Positions 23,415 to 35,157 are shown, counted from the first letter of the stretch. The stretch: 64,000 bases of DNA from Limnanthes douglasii subsp. nivea (GCA_036936605.1 JAUPFV010000001.1:319450250-319514249), one strand, 5' to 3'. Made by a program: numbers and translations. The notes: generated from the sequence alone by a model not told the origin.

Positions 23415-24517
23415 CAGAGACCAGAGAAGGTAAGCTTGAATAATTTGATAGAATTATGTTTGTAAGTGAAGGAGTGGTGAGAGAAGCCTTGAATTGAAAG
23501 AAATTATGTGGTTAAATAAAGAATAGGATTGAATTTTACAGAGGTTAGAGGGAGGCAACATAGTCTGTAGAGATTTGACCTAGCATTGTTGATTAACTGC
23601 GTATGACTTTCCTGAATAGAAATCTGAGAGCTATGGTTAGATATTGGATAAGGAAAAGAAGTGTCATATCTCCAGGGATATGAGGTAGAGTTAGAAGACA
23701 GATTAGGTCTTAGGTAAGGGGCATCGTTCAGGTTGGAGAGCTTGAATTGGTGGTAAGATTTAAAAAATTACAGTTTGGGGTGGAGGGAAATGGATTCTGA
23801 AGTTCACCTAAAATAGAAGAGAGAGAGAGGGATGATGGATGAGTTGGACTTTTGAGGTGGTTGACTGTGTTGGGGAAAGGAATAAATGAAATGTCCGTTA
23901 AGAATGTAACTAGTAGTGTGAACATTGGTTAGGACATGAACCAGCTGGGTCTTAGAAAAGCAGTAAAAAGTGGACTTATCGCAGTTAAAGAGATAAAATT
24001 GGTTAGATAGAGGAAGAACGGATATCCAGGGAGTGAAGATTGGATTTTGACAGAATCCAAGGTTGATAGAGAATGGCATGGATAAGGGGAGGTTTTGATT
24101 GGTAGAGGTGAGAACTGGGGTGAGTGATTTAATTGTGGGTGGCCAGGGAGAAAGGGCGTTACCAGAGAGATCGTTGAAGGTATGAAGCTGCCAGATAGGA
24201 GATGAAGAGAAGGGTGGAGATAGAGTTTCATGGATTTGTTGATGGGGTTGCAGATAGTGAGAGCAAGAAAGATAGCTTGAGTGCCCAAAAAGAAGACCAA
24301 CTAAGCATGACCTTAACATATAACATCTTTCAGAAGATTTGAGGCATATAAGAAGGAAACCAGACCATTGATTAATATGATTTCCAGCTTGTTTAACATA
24401 GAATGTGAGGTGCAGTCTGATAAACACCACCTGAATGGAAGAGTCTGTGTTGCAAAGAAGTATATAGCATTTGGGGCTGTGAGAAGAGGCCAAGAGCAAG
24501 AGTCAGTAGAGCTAGCT
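23415..24517 (-). promoter_or_regulatory. LINE 5' UTR region
   Basis: About 1.1 kb of pyrimidine-rich sequence (on the minus strand) precedes ORF1. The open frames here lack domains and look like chance ORFs from biased composition. L1 5' UTRs normally hold an internal promoter. No specific site is identified. Confidence 0.5.
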
Positions 24518-24810
24518 GAACCGGTTTTGTTTTTGTAAGACAAACAAAACAGAACGAGATCCATGGATAATATTTTATTTTTTATTTTTTTCACTATACT
24601 CATTAATCTTGGTCTCGCATTATGTGTTTTTGGTCTCGCATCTCGTACTTATTTTTGTTATGGTCTCGCATGATGTAATGGAGAGATGCGAGACCATGCA
24701 TGAACTATTCATAAATATCAAACCAAGTATCTCATTACCACATAATACCCAAAAATAGTAAACTACCAATAGATACTTGGACCAATGTGGAAAACCACAA
24801 GTAATCCTCT
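24518..24810. repeat. Partial foldback element C next to the LINE
   Basis: TTTGTTTTTGTAAGACAAAC at about 24522 matches the left arm of element A (TTTGTTATGTAAGACGAAC at about 26553). It is followed by the same order of features: CTATACT, a TCTCGCAT word, TGTTATGGTCTCGCATGATG, and its inverted counterpart AGATGCGAGACC. The outermost arm is missing, apparently lost at the LINE junction. Confidence 0.65.
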
Positions 24811-24814
24811 TCTT

Positions 24815-26045
24815 CTTTTTTGAACTAAGTTTTCTTTTTCCTATTTTTTGTAAGTGCGTATCTTTCAAACCGTAGCTTAAAAAAATGAAAGTAACATTGA
24901 CTTTTTTAAGATAAAAAAAACTAGATTCATTGATGTATTTTTTATTTATTTTTAAAAAAATCGCCAAAAAACATACAAGACGAGGCATAAAAAAACCCGA
25001 TAGATTAATCATAAAAAACATACAAGACCAAGTATAATAAATCATGTGAGACCAAACATAATAAAAGTGAGAGACCAAACATTATTAAATCATGTGATAC
25101 CAAACATGATAAAGTTGAGAGACCATGCATTATTAAATCATGCGAGACCAAACATGATAAAGTTGAGATACTAGGTGTCACCAAACCATGTAAGAGCATG
25201 TAAGATAAAGTTGAGAGATCAGACATCATTAAATCATGAAATACAAATCCTGATAAAATTAAGACACCAGACATTACTAAATCATACGAGACCATGCATG
25301 ATAAAGTTGAGAGATCAATCATCATTAAATTATGCAAGACTAGACATGATAAGTTGAAAGATCATACATTATTAAATGACACGAGACCAAACATGATAAG
25401 AGTGAATAGATATGATACCATGCATAATAAAGCAGAGAGATGCAAGACATGTACTACTTGATGATAAAGATGTGAGACTAGGGTTATTGGGTATGCGAAA
25501 AGAAAAGTTCAAAACATATCATCAATAGATCAATTTTTGTTCGTCTTAAAAAAACAATGTCTAGTCTCGCATGATTTATTATGATGGTCTCGCATGATTT
25601 AATAATACTTGTTCTCTCAAATTTGTTATGGATGGTCACACATGATTTATTATGCTTGGTTTCACATGTTTTTTTATGCATGGTCTCGCATGATTTATTA
25701 TGTCCGGTCTCTCATGTTTTTTTATGTCTCGTCTATTATGTCTTTTATGTGTGGTCTGGCATTTTTTTTATATCTGGTATTGCATGTTTTCTATGTTTCG
25801 TCTAACATGCATTTTATGCATGGTCTAACATGCTTTTTAGGCATGGTCTCGCATGTTTTGTATATATAGTCTCGTATGTTTTTTGGCGATTTTGTTTCCA
25901 AAAAATATCATCAAAGAATTTAATTTTTAAAGACAAAGTCGATGGTACTTTCAGATTTTTTTTCCGAGCTCCGATTTGAAAGATACGAATATTTTAAATA
26001 TATATAAAAAAGAAGTAAAAAAATATAAGTTTTACTTCAAATAAT
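24815..26045. repeat. Foldback element B: long inverted repeats with internal inverted motif arrays
   Basis: Outer arms: GCGTATCTTTCAAACCGTAG at about 24855 is inverted near 25970-25990 (GATTTGAAAGATACG). The TCGCCAAAAAACATAC region at about 24960 is inverted at about 25870-25890 (GTATGTTTTTTGGCGA). Inside, 25000-25460 holds many GAGACCAAACATGATAAA-like units about 30-45 bp apart. 25560-25870 holds the inverse, GGTCTCGCATGATTTATTATG. A stray right-arm copy at 25500-25555 suggests a compound of two elements. The ORFs here are repetitive translations of the motif and are not genes. No transposase is present; this is a non-autonomous element. Confidence 0.8.
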
Positions 26046-26492
26046 GAGAAATTATTACGTGGGTTGGTGATGAAGCGTGGGTATTTGAGGTATTTTTAGA
26101 AAATTTAGTATCTAGTCTGAGTTAAGTACATAAAGTAAGTGTTAGATAGGTAATAGTGAAATTTGAGGTACTATATGACACTAAAATTTGTTCGTCTTAA
26201 AAACAAAGTCAATACCATTTATTACATCAAGTTTCTAAATTATTTAGTTATACACATCCAGGCTTACGTTATATCATCTTTAAATCTCTAATCGAATTTG
26301 TCTTACCCATTTAACTAATTGTATTGTATCCAAATGTATCCAACACCAAACTTTATTGTCACGTAATATCATAACTATCAATAATGAATACATAGTATCC
26401 AAATATGGAACTTGAATTTCATCTAATAATCAACATTTTTCATAATATCTCAAACACTTATGCTTCATCACTACTCACGTCATGTTTTTTTC

Positions 26493-26925
26493 TTTAAAAG
26501 TTTGGATCTTTCAAACTGTAGGTTAGAAAAAAAATCGAAAAATATGATCGAATTTGTTATGTAAGACGAACAAAACTAGATCAATAAATGATTTTTTTAT
26601 TTTTGCTATACTAAATAACCTTCGTCTTGCATTAAGTTTGTCTGGTCTCGCGTCTCATACTTCGTTTTGCTATGGTCTCACATGATGTAATGGAGATATG
26701 TGAGACCAAGCATGATAAAATGAAGTGATACGAGACCAGACATGACAAAATGGAGAGATGCGTGACATATAATACTTGATGATACGAGATGCGACACGAC
26801 CTAACTGTTATGGCGAAAAAACTCCAAAATATCATTCATGGATCTAGTTTTGTTTATCTTAAAAAAAAATCGATGATACTTTCAAAAAAAATCGAACTAC
26901 ATTTTACAAGAAACAAACTTTAAAA
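26493..26925. mobile_element. Foldback element A, simple copy (~433 bp)
   Basis: The left arm starts TTTAAAAGTTTGGATCTTTC at 26493. The right arm, read inverted, starts TTTTAAAGTTTGTTTCTTGT at 26925, and the similarity runs for about 100 bp with gaps. The centre carries GGTCTCGC and GGTCTCACATGATG on one side and GATACGAGACC, TGTGAGACC on the other. There is no coding capacity. It is the smallest complete-looking member of the family and the best guide to its ends. 26046-26492 between B and A holds nothing clear except one arm fragment near 26190. Confidence 0.7.
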
Positions 26926-27103
26926 AATTTAGTTCAAAAATTAATAAAAATATTTTTTTTAGTCCAAATAACTTATTTTGAATAATATATTATAATAATA
27001 TATTTAGCTACGTATTTATGGATAATTCAATTTTTATCTTATATAATTTATATAACCGATCGAAACTGTTGCGTAATTTTTTATGCATTCCCATGTGATA
27101 ATA

Positions 27104-28392
27104 GAGAAAAGTACTACAAAAACCTTTTCAAGTATGAAATCCCTAATAAGTGCCCAAATATGAGACCCTTTACACTACTACTAAGAAGCCTATATTTTTA
27201 CCAAATTAGCCTTAATACTAGAAGAAAGAGAAAGTAAGTTATTATTAATTTAATTTTTACTTTTCCCCCTAAATTCCAATAACTTTTAGAAACCGAAAAG
27301 ACCATAGGAGAAAGTCAGATAAGAAGTTCAACCCTAAAAGAACTCTGTCGATTGTCTCGTTTTTACCCAACAACTCCGGCGAGTGTAGAAGAACTTTGAT
27401 GCGGAGCGATCGCCCAACTCCATCTTCATTTCGTCATGTGAAGGAAGAACCACCGAGGTCGACGAAGTTCGTTAGTCGAAACTATAGTTAAGGTACGGGA
27501 CAGTTATTTCTTACTTTTTTTATTAATCGAGTTTAGTCGACTGCTTGTTGGATGATATCGCTATGGACCGTTTTTGTTCGATAACTGCGTTATCGGGAAA
27601 CTACTGGGTTTACATTCTCCGACCGGTGATTGTACGGTGTCTTGTTTTAAAAAGACGAATGTATGTTGTTTGATAGGCAAAATCAAATTCCTTCTTTAGT
27701 TGCACCTACGACCGGTTTTAGTTGTAGGGAGGCGTAACATATCGATTCAGGCGTACTGTCGGGCTCACTTGGATTTTCTGATTTAGTGTACGTGCATTCT
27801 AGTCTGGAATGGAAACCTAGGGAGTTTTTAGGTGGTTTACAGTAGTTTTAGCATGTTTCTCGCGTCTGGAACTGAACCCTGGGAGTTTTTAGGTGGTTTA
27901 CAGTAGTTTTAGTGTGTGTCTTGCGTCTGGTAGTTGTAGCGTGCGTCTCGCGTATGATGGGTGCTAGATTGGAAGATGAATTTTCTGTTTTAGTTCCGTA
28001 TCGCGCATTATTTGGCGTGTATTTCATTGATATTGTAATACCAATCTCGCGTAGTTAATAGGATTTTTAATACCTATCTCGCGTATGCAAGTGGTGATGT
28101 AATTCGTATCACGCGTATATCTTTTTTGTGTCTCGCATGGTAAGTCATGGGAGTTGTAACTAGCCTAATCAGTAAAGGGTAATACGCGCGACATGTAGTG
28201 AGTATGTCGCGTCGTAAGGTTGCTCGATGTGGCTACAACATGGGTTATTGCCGTGTATCTCGCACAACATGTTTGGTCTATCACGCGTTGTATATGTCGA
28301 CTCATTTATGTTGGGTTTATAATCAGTTCTACAAGGAGATATGTATTACTAGAATCTGATATAGGTGTTCTTTTGTATGTTCAGGTTCTGCT
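27104..28392 (+). promoter_or_regulatory. MULE left noncoding region, 5' of the Ulp1-like gene
   Basis: No long ORF. 27800-27955 is a 61-bp tandem repeat (GGAGTTTTTAGGTGGTTTAC at 27821 and 27882). Each unit ends in a TCTCGCG or TCTTGCG word. From 27855 to 28290 TCGCG-type words recur about every 30-50 bases. It probably contains the promoter, a 5' UTR exon and an intron of the downstream gene; I cannot place the transcription start. Confidence 0.55.
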
Positions 28393-29937
28393 ATGGGCAA
28401 ATATACTTTTTACAGGTCTTGTTTGGTAAACATATTAAATTTGCTGCAGAAAGACACAGTGGTTGAGGAGCATATCGAGGCTACGAAGAACACACCATTC
28501 TATACGTTGCTGAAAACTTCCTTCATGCTAAGGAACGAATATCCGCCAAAGAAGAAGTTTAACAAAGCTATAGAGGAAATTATAAAGATATATTCTGTAA
28601 AGAATGGGTGTTTTAGAATAGGTTCGAAGAGGGTTAAAGTGACCACAAACGATGTTAAAGCCATCTTCGATTTTAAACACGGAACGCAGATAATGTCGAT
28701 GAACAGAATAGGGGCTTTCACTGGAAGATTTGTCGATGGTGCAGAGAACCAGTCTCCGCTGATGCAGAAATATTTCTTGCGTCCAAGGGCGAGGAAAAGT
28801 GGACCGTCAAACCAAAAGGATGTTCCAAATGCGATAATGAAGGTAGAAATAACAGATTATGAAAGCTAGCCATGTTTTAGCATATACAATTAAATAACTA
28901 CTGTATGTTTTGAAACAGGAAGCAATAGAAATAGCAGCAGATGATGGGAGTGAGGAATCAGTAACCGACGTTGGGAAGCTTTTGATACTCTTCATTTGTT
29001 CTACCCTTTTCTACTCTGTATCTGGAGATATCATGGGCTGGAAAATGGTTTTCTACGTAGAAGACATGCTCAAAATTAATGACTATGATTGGTCGGGAGA
29101 AATTGTTGAGAAGCTTACAAAGTCTATGGTTAATTGTTTGGAGAAAGGGACCTAGATCACGTCATCGGCTACGTAGCAGTGTTATTGGTGAGTATTGAAC
29201 TCGCTGTTTGTATTATTTTGTTTTCTTATATAAATGATACCAGTGTGACCTATTTTTTCACAGCCCTTCATGATGGAGCACACCACGCTAGGGAAGATTT
29301 AGTAAGGCCAAACATGATTCCTAGGTGCTACACATAGTGGGGGCTCAAGTGCGAGGAGTCCACTATTGCGCTTGTTAAAAGGCTGAGGAAGCTCCCCGAT
29401 GATGAGGTAATATAAGGTCGTTGCATGTTATTTATGTAGTGACTCGCGTGGGTGGTTGGATCTAGATATAAAAATACACCCGAGAAAGGGGGCGACTCAA
29501 GTACTCGGACGAATAGGATGAAATTTTACAAGGCAAGCACTTGTAGTATTTTATTTAAGAGGATGGAATATGTCAAGAAGAGAACCAGTGGAAAATACAA
29601 ATACTCGGTAGAAAACAAAAGGCTTAAGATTTATCTTGCACGAACGAATCGACAATTAAGTCGTTAAGAGGTTGTCAATTTTAATGATGCATTTTCATTA
29701 CTTTAGCTAATACTTGTTGAATTTCAGCACAGATTGAAGAACTCCAAAGGGAGGTTGCTTTGTTGACAAATGTAGGCTTGTCGCGGCCAATTCTATTAGC
29801 GGTGTACCAGGTTGTTTTGGAATTGAAAATGTGGAAAAAGATGAGGAAGTAACCACGGATGGGGAAGATATTCGTGGGGGTGTAGTAGGAGCGGATGCTG
29901 AGGTGCAAAATGATATTGTACCCATAGAAGAAGAACC

Positions 29938-30200
29938 AAATGTTGTTGTAGCTGAAACTGCACAAGAGTTTAAACACCAAGCTGAGCAACATGATATTAT
30001 GGAAGCAGTAGTTGAGCCAACACCCATAGAGGCATAAACAAATGTTGTCGTAGCTGAAACTGCTCAAGAGTTTCAAGACCAAGCTGAGCAACATGATATT
30101 GTGGCAGCAGTACTTGAACCAATACCAATAGAAGCGGAACCAAATGTGGTCGTAGCTTAAACTGCACAAGAGTTACAGCCAGATGTTGTTGTAGAAAAAA
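29938..30200 (+). repeat. 102-bp (34-aa) coding tandem repeat in the Ulp1-like gene
   Basis: The word AAATGTTGTTGTAGCTG starts at 29938, and variants start at 30040 and 30142, an exact 102-bp period with a partial third unit. The translation is NVVVAETAQEF ... QAEQHDI ... VEPTPIEA, acidic and Gln-rich, probably disordered. Two TAA stops in units 1-3 are single G-to-T changes relative to the sister unit (GAA in the other copy). Confidence 0.9.
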
Positions 30201-30424
30201 GGAGTATGAATGAGATTGTGGGAGAAGAAAATCACGCAAAGGCTGCAGATGATGTACATTCTGGTGAGGGTGCTTCAAAAAACACTGAGGCATATTTGGC
30301 AATTATAAATGTTGGTGAGCAAACAAGTGGGACAGAAATGAATACAACTGGGCCACATGAAAGTCCCTGTAGCGTACCCAAGCTCATGGAGCAAGGACAT
30401 GAAGATGTAAGTGGATCTTAAAAT

Positions 30425-31165
30425 ATTAAGATTCAACTTCTTATAGCTATCTTATAGTTGCTTTGTTTTTAATTTGGCCAAACTGTTGTTTTTGAAACTT
30501 TGGATTTTAATAGGGGGTTTTAATGGTTGTTTATTACATCAGGGGATGTTTTTAAAATTTTAAGTACCGCAAATTTTATGTTATAGCTATTATGTGAGTA
30601 TTTTTGCAGTTTCAAAACTTGACATCTTCATAAATCGCATTAAGTATGTGGAATGTTATACCATCTCTCCTTTTGATATCGCGTCATTGTAAAAGATCAA
30701 AACCCCAGCAAAACAATAGTTTGTGTTCTATGGAGGCTTGGGTGAATTGCATGTTGTATTTATGTGAAACAAAGCAGTTAAATTAAACTTATGTTTAGGT
30801 TTTAGTGAATAACAAAACACTAGTGTTGTCTAAGTCGCGTCAGTGTAATATGTATTGCCTAACTCGCGTTGTTAAAGCAAAATAGGGTGAATTTACTATT
30901 TATTATCTACCTCGTGTTGGCTGCATCGCGTAAGACTATTATTACTTGCATGACTCGCGTGGTGTCAAAATTTAGTAAGACTACAATTCATAGTGTAACT
31001 CGCGTGTTATCAAAGTCTATTAAGACTACTGTTTATTGCGTAACACGCGTGGTAAGCCAGTATAGTAAGACTACTATATATTGCGTACCTCGCATGGTAA
31101 GCCAAAGTAAACATGTCACGCGACACTGGATAATATAACACGCATCGTTGGTTACATTTTGACAG
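30425..31165. repeat. 45-bp motif array in a probable intron of the Ulp1-like gene
   Basis: Between the acidic exon and the KRKRLKK exon, CTCGCGT-type words start at 30954, 30999, 31044 and 31089, an exact 45-bp period. A related copy is at 30911. Each is followed by a GTAAGACTACT-like word. Further single TCGCGT words occur at about 30664, 30836, 30862 and 30926. No coding sequence is visible. Confidence 0.85.
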
Positions 31166-33285
31166 GTAAGTAATGTGAAAAGAAAAAGATTAAAGAAAGG
31201 AATACATCAATGCGCACAAGGAACTATTAATAAAAAACCAAAGATTGAAACCGGAGTGGAATTGAGAGCTGCTATAAAATCAACAAATGAGTTACAAACG
31301 AAGTTGGAAGTGCAACGCAAAGCAAAGGTGGAAGTACTAACACATCCTGAGATAAGAGAACAACTACAACCAACAGTGGAAGTGGAAGCAGATTGTTTTG
31401 ATCTTCCAAACCTTGATGATGCATTCCTACTGTGTACACAATAATTTTTTGACGAAGTTGATAAGGCAGCGGCTATACACTCGAGTGGAGGAATGTCGGG
31501 TGGCAGTAGTGCGTTGAAAAGTTTGTTACAAGATGCTCCTCCAAGGGTAAGTTCTAAACTATGCTAATAATCATATACTGAGTTGTAACTTGGTGATGGT
31601 TATTTAACATAATTTATGTCGTTTTACAGTTAGTAGATAATATAAATCCAAATTGGGATTTACTTACACAGTCACAACAGGCGGGAGCTATTGAACAAAC
31701 TTGGGAAACGGAAACAGCAACTACAAAGTTAATAGACGTTAGACAATACCGCAAGGTCCTTCGAATACAAGAAAATGAAGATCAACTAGACTCTGAAGTA
31801 TGGTATTTTCCAGAACACGAATTTACATACCGGTTAAGTGTTAGTGTGACAGAGCTAATGGCCGTAGCATACGAAAAGGAGTTAGATTTCAAGGTAAAGT
31901 TTAGAAACTTGATATAACACAAATAATTGACAACTATTCTAGATATAGCTATGTTTTTTACGTGCTATAGATCATCGATGCCTGGATACATAAGTTGCTT
32001 CAAGAATCAAACTGGACTGTACCTTTAAAGGGGCTCGATGACGAGTACAACTGTAGATATAAAGCTATTCAGATTTCAGGTGTCGCAACTGTTAGTATCT
32101 AATTAATAAATAGCCATTTAAAGTGAACCATAAGTTTGATATTGTTATGGTATACACTGGTTTTATTACAGACATTACTAGCCAAAAAATGATATGTTAA
32201 AAACGTTATTGACGTAGTTTTTGAAAACGCGACAGACACATTTATCGCATTCATTCCGGTATGCACCATAAATAAAAAAAGTACTAACCACTGGACGTTA
32301 TTGGTAATAGACATGAAGAATGGTTTGGCAAAAAACTACAATCCCCCTGTTCCCTCTTAGCAAATTCACTGCAGACGACACTAGGAAAACGGGCGACGCC
32401 TTGGTAAGTAGTATGAAACCTTATTGGATGATGATGTATGTTCATTGTTTGCAGGCTAATTATCCATTACGCGTGATGGTGAATCCCACCGTAATGGGCA
32501 TTGCACACGTCTCGCGTTAGTGCGTGTGCAAATCATGTGTAAAAGGATCGAACGCGCGTCCTAATGTAAAGTGATTCGTAACATTACGAGTTCATATTTA
32601 TCTCAAAAAATAAACTATCATTTTTCTTATTTGACAAGCTGAACTATTGTATGGAGAAGAGATACATACCACGTGTGAAGAATGGATACAAAGTTAAAAC
32701 TGCTAGAGATATTCAACAGCAAGATAAAGATTCGCTTGACTGTGGAGTGTTTGTCTGTCAGCATGTCATAGACATTATCCAGCACGGGTTTGTAGAGAAG
32801 GAATATAGCAAGTGTATGCCAGCTGAAGCACGCACATAAATTTTTAACCACATCCTGAATGATAAGAATACTAATATCAGGGCGTCGGATGCCTAATTGT
32901 TAAGTTTAATTTTACCAGAGACAATTCTTCGTATCTAATTTCATTTGGATTGGTTATTGGGTAACACGAACCATTGTATTAAAAATTGTAAGTTAACTAG
33001 CACCGTATGTTGTAGATGACTCACGCCATATTTTCCTTTTTTGTCCCCTATCACGCGTGATACCATGTGTATGCCTCTCGGTGGATCACGCGTGTTAAGT
33101 TTGTGACAAATCACTGTTTAATCTGTTATAACGCGAGCTATAAATATTTACTCATTATCCAATACACGTGATGCACTATCTATTCAACTCCCGCCAAAAA
33201 TTATTTAGTGATTGATATTGTCCCGCCAAAACCTAGACCTACTAAATTTTACCCGCCTAGTTACCCACCAACTTTTTCGCCCTTG

Positions 33286-33292
33286 TATAAAC
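33286..33292 (+). promoter_or_regulatory. TATA box of small MULE gene 1
   Basis: TATAAAC lies about 69 bases before the ATG at 33355, after a run of noncoding MULE sequence. The spacing suits a short plant 5' UTR. Confidence 0.5.
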
Positions 33293-33354
33293 CTCCACAA
33301 AACAACATATAGTATACACTGAAACAATTAACACACTCCAAATAGGAAATCAGT

Positions 33355-33737
33355 ATGAGTTGGTGCGTCGATGAAGACCAACACTTGCTTCAAGCCGTAA
33401 AGTACGCGAATACAGCAAATTCGGATGAAACGGCCAACGTTTTTTCGATCAAGTGTTATGAAAGATGTACTTTGAATATGGGAGGCTTGGATTTGTCGGC
33501 CCCCACGTTCTCACCCGAGAAGAAGTCGCTTTGAGGCACAACGAACTAAAATCCGAACCCTTGCTACGTGTTTCTGATCTTTGTCTACCTTTGCGCTTAG
33601 AGGCAGTAAACTTATGGGAGCGGGAACTTAATGATTGGATATCAAGAGATATGATTGTGTACCTAAAGAAATCAACTGCAAAGAAAGAAGATGCTATTGC
33701 CAATTGTTCACCGGTTGATGATAACCGTAGTTGTTGA
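33355..33737 (+). pseudogene. Small MULE accessory gene 1, frameshifted, function unknown
   Basis: The frame from ATG 33355 encodes MSWCVDEDQHLLQAVKYANT and continues about 60 residues. A second frame from about 33465 continues with YFEYGRLGFVGPHVLTREEV, then LRLEAVNLWERELNDWIS and YLKKSTAKKE, ending at 33737. The two are one base out of register near 33440-33465, so this is most simply one ~125-residue gene with a frameshift. I recognise no domain. It sits between the Ulp1-like gene and the 52-bp array and has a TATA box. VANDAL-type MULEs carry a small extra gene as well, but no homology is claimed. Confidence 0.5.
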
Positions 33738-33904
33738 ATTAAGGCTTTAATTTTGATGATGTTAAAAATGTAACTTTATTCAAAAAAGAAAGTAGTCTTT
33801 AAATTGGATGTAATGAAACAGATTTAGTAATGATAAGAATGTATTACTTTTTTTAGTGTAATTTTCATGAAATGGTTACCATTCATGATTGCCTAGATGT
33901 TAAC

Positions 33905-34700
33905 GTGGCATTATGAACATTGTCAGTCTCGCGCGTCATAGGGCAAGAATATCTCGCGTGATTTAGGCCAATCCAACTCATCTAGCGTCATATTACACGC
34001 ATATCTCGCGTGATGTTGGCAAGTTCAACTAATCTAGAATCATAGTACACGAATATCTCGCGTGATTTAGGCTAGTGCAACTCATCAAATTTCATGCAAA
34101 TTACTTCTCGCGTTAAGTTGGCAAGTTTAACTGATCTAGCGTCGTAGTACACGTAGATCTAGTAAGACTACAAGTTCAACTCATCTAGCATCATATTACA
34201 CGTACATCTCGCGCCCTGTTGTCAAGCTCAACTCATCTAGCGTCGTAGCACACGTAAATCTTGTGTGCTTTGGACAAGTCCAACCAATGTACGTCATATT
34301 ACACAGACATATCGCGTGAGTTATGCTAGTTGAACTCATCAAGCGTCATATTAAATGAACATCTCGCGGGATAGGGTCTAGTAGCACACAACTAGCGTTA
34401 GACATCATTTATACCTCACGTTGTAAGAGCAAACATAATACATCTAGCGTAACAGGAACTAAAATTCGCGCGTGATAGGGTGCAGTTTATATCATGTATC
34501 GCTATACTACATCCACGTCTCCAGTTTATATCATGTATCGTTATACTACATCCACGTCTCGCGTTAGGGTTTAGCCTCATCACGCGCATCGTGTCCAGTT
34601 TCATCCATCTAGCGCTATACGACATTAATCTCTCGCGTGATAAGAACAAGGTTAATAAATATAGCATCACATGAATTGAACATCTCGTGTGAAATTACGT
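33905..34700. repeat. 52-bp tandem array, block 1 (ATCTCGCGTGATTTAGG units)
   Basis: About 15 units with two conserved parts, ATCTCGCGTGATTTAGG and CATCTAGCGTCATATTACAC. Successive starts at 33951, 34003 and 34055 show a 52-bp period; later units are more irregular. The region is noncoding and ends just before an (AT)n run at about 34756-34786. Confidence 0.92.
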
Positions 34701-35147
34701 GGGGGGTTATTTGTGGGTTTACAACTTATAGAACGCAACCAGCGGGGTAATGGACATATTTATATATATATATATATATATATATAATTTAACTAATAAA
34801 CTGGACCAAGGTAAATTATTCAGCTAACCAAGGTACAATATTCATTTGTTTATAATGTACTTAACTATATATTATTTAATTAATCATACATTTAATAATA
34901 ATAAACTAAAAAATAGTAATTATAATTAATCAATAAGACGAGAGATGTCAAATAAGACGGTAGTAGTACGCGTTGGTTATCGTAATTCAAAATTAAATCG
35001 CGTCATAATTAATGGCTAGTGAAAAGACAATGGGTTGTCTTGTCACTAATTGCATTGGGTTTATTAATGCACGATGTGACTTGGGTAGCTAAAGCACTCA
35101 TTATATGTGCATTAATTGCTCACTAGGGTAATCCTTGTTTTCGAAAT

Positions 35148-35157
35148 TATATAAATA
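35148..35157 (+). promoter_or_regulatory. TATA box of small MULE gene 2
   Basis: TATATAAATA lies about 90 bases before the ATG at 35246. The ATG context is ACCACCATGAG, a favourable plant start context. Confidence 0.55.

Larger units (their letters stand above)
17255..24517 (-). mobile_element. L1-type LINE, full-length but decayed
   Basis: Order on the minus strand: a ~1.1-kb pyrimidine-rich 5' UTR, ORF1 with a CCHC knuckle, ORF2 with endonuclease, RT and a zf-RVT domain, and a short 3' tail. The 3' end is set by comparison with the second copy (41382-42480): both share CTCGGGGT, GTATGAAC and CACA/CACC followed by an A run (T run at 17255-17261 on the plus strand). The 5' end is set where foldback sequence begins (about 24518). 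I could not see a clear target-site duplication. Frames are broken many times. Confidence 0.85.
28393..32880 (+). pseudogene. Ulp1-like (C48) protease gene of the MULE, multi-exon, broken
   Basis: The N-terminal part (28393-28842, ATG start) includes FNKAIEEIIKIYSVKNGCF and KVTTNDVKAIFDFKHG, resembling the DUF1985-type region found before plant Ulp1 domains. A phase-0 intron 28843-28918 (GT/AG) joins it to EAIEIAADDG, DVGKLLILFICSTL and NDYDWSGEIVEKL. Exon 3 (29264-29406) ends KRLRKLPDDE. Middle: 34-aa repeats and a basic KRKRLKK stretch (31175). Catalytic exons: 31630-31893, 31971-32090, 32171 onward (NHWTLLVIDM, His 32289-32291, Asp 32310-32312), and one to 32839 (QQQDKDSLDCGVFVC, Cys 32741-32743). 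Defects: TGA in the 32171 exon, TAG in exon 3, TAA at about 31441, two TAA in the repeats, and at least two frame shifts. The triad survives but no full protein does. Confidence 0.8.

Noticed and set aside
23804..24499. 231-residue minus-strand open frame
   Set aside because: No domain, a pyrimidine-rich leader upstream of LINE ORF1, and overlapping alternative frames of similar length; treated as 5' UTR.
17255..24540. Target-site duplication for the long LINE
   Set aside because: Sequence left of the T run (TTTAAATTTATTATC) was not found at the 5' end near 24517.
25005..25869. Several open frames reading MVSHDLI..., LSCLVSHDL...
   Set aside because: They are direct translations of the TCTCGCATGATTTATTATG-type repeat on both strands; no gene.
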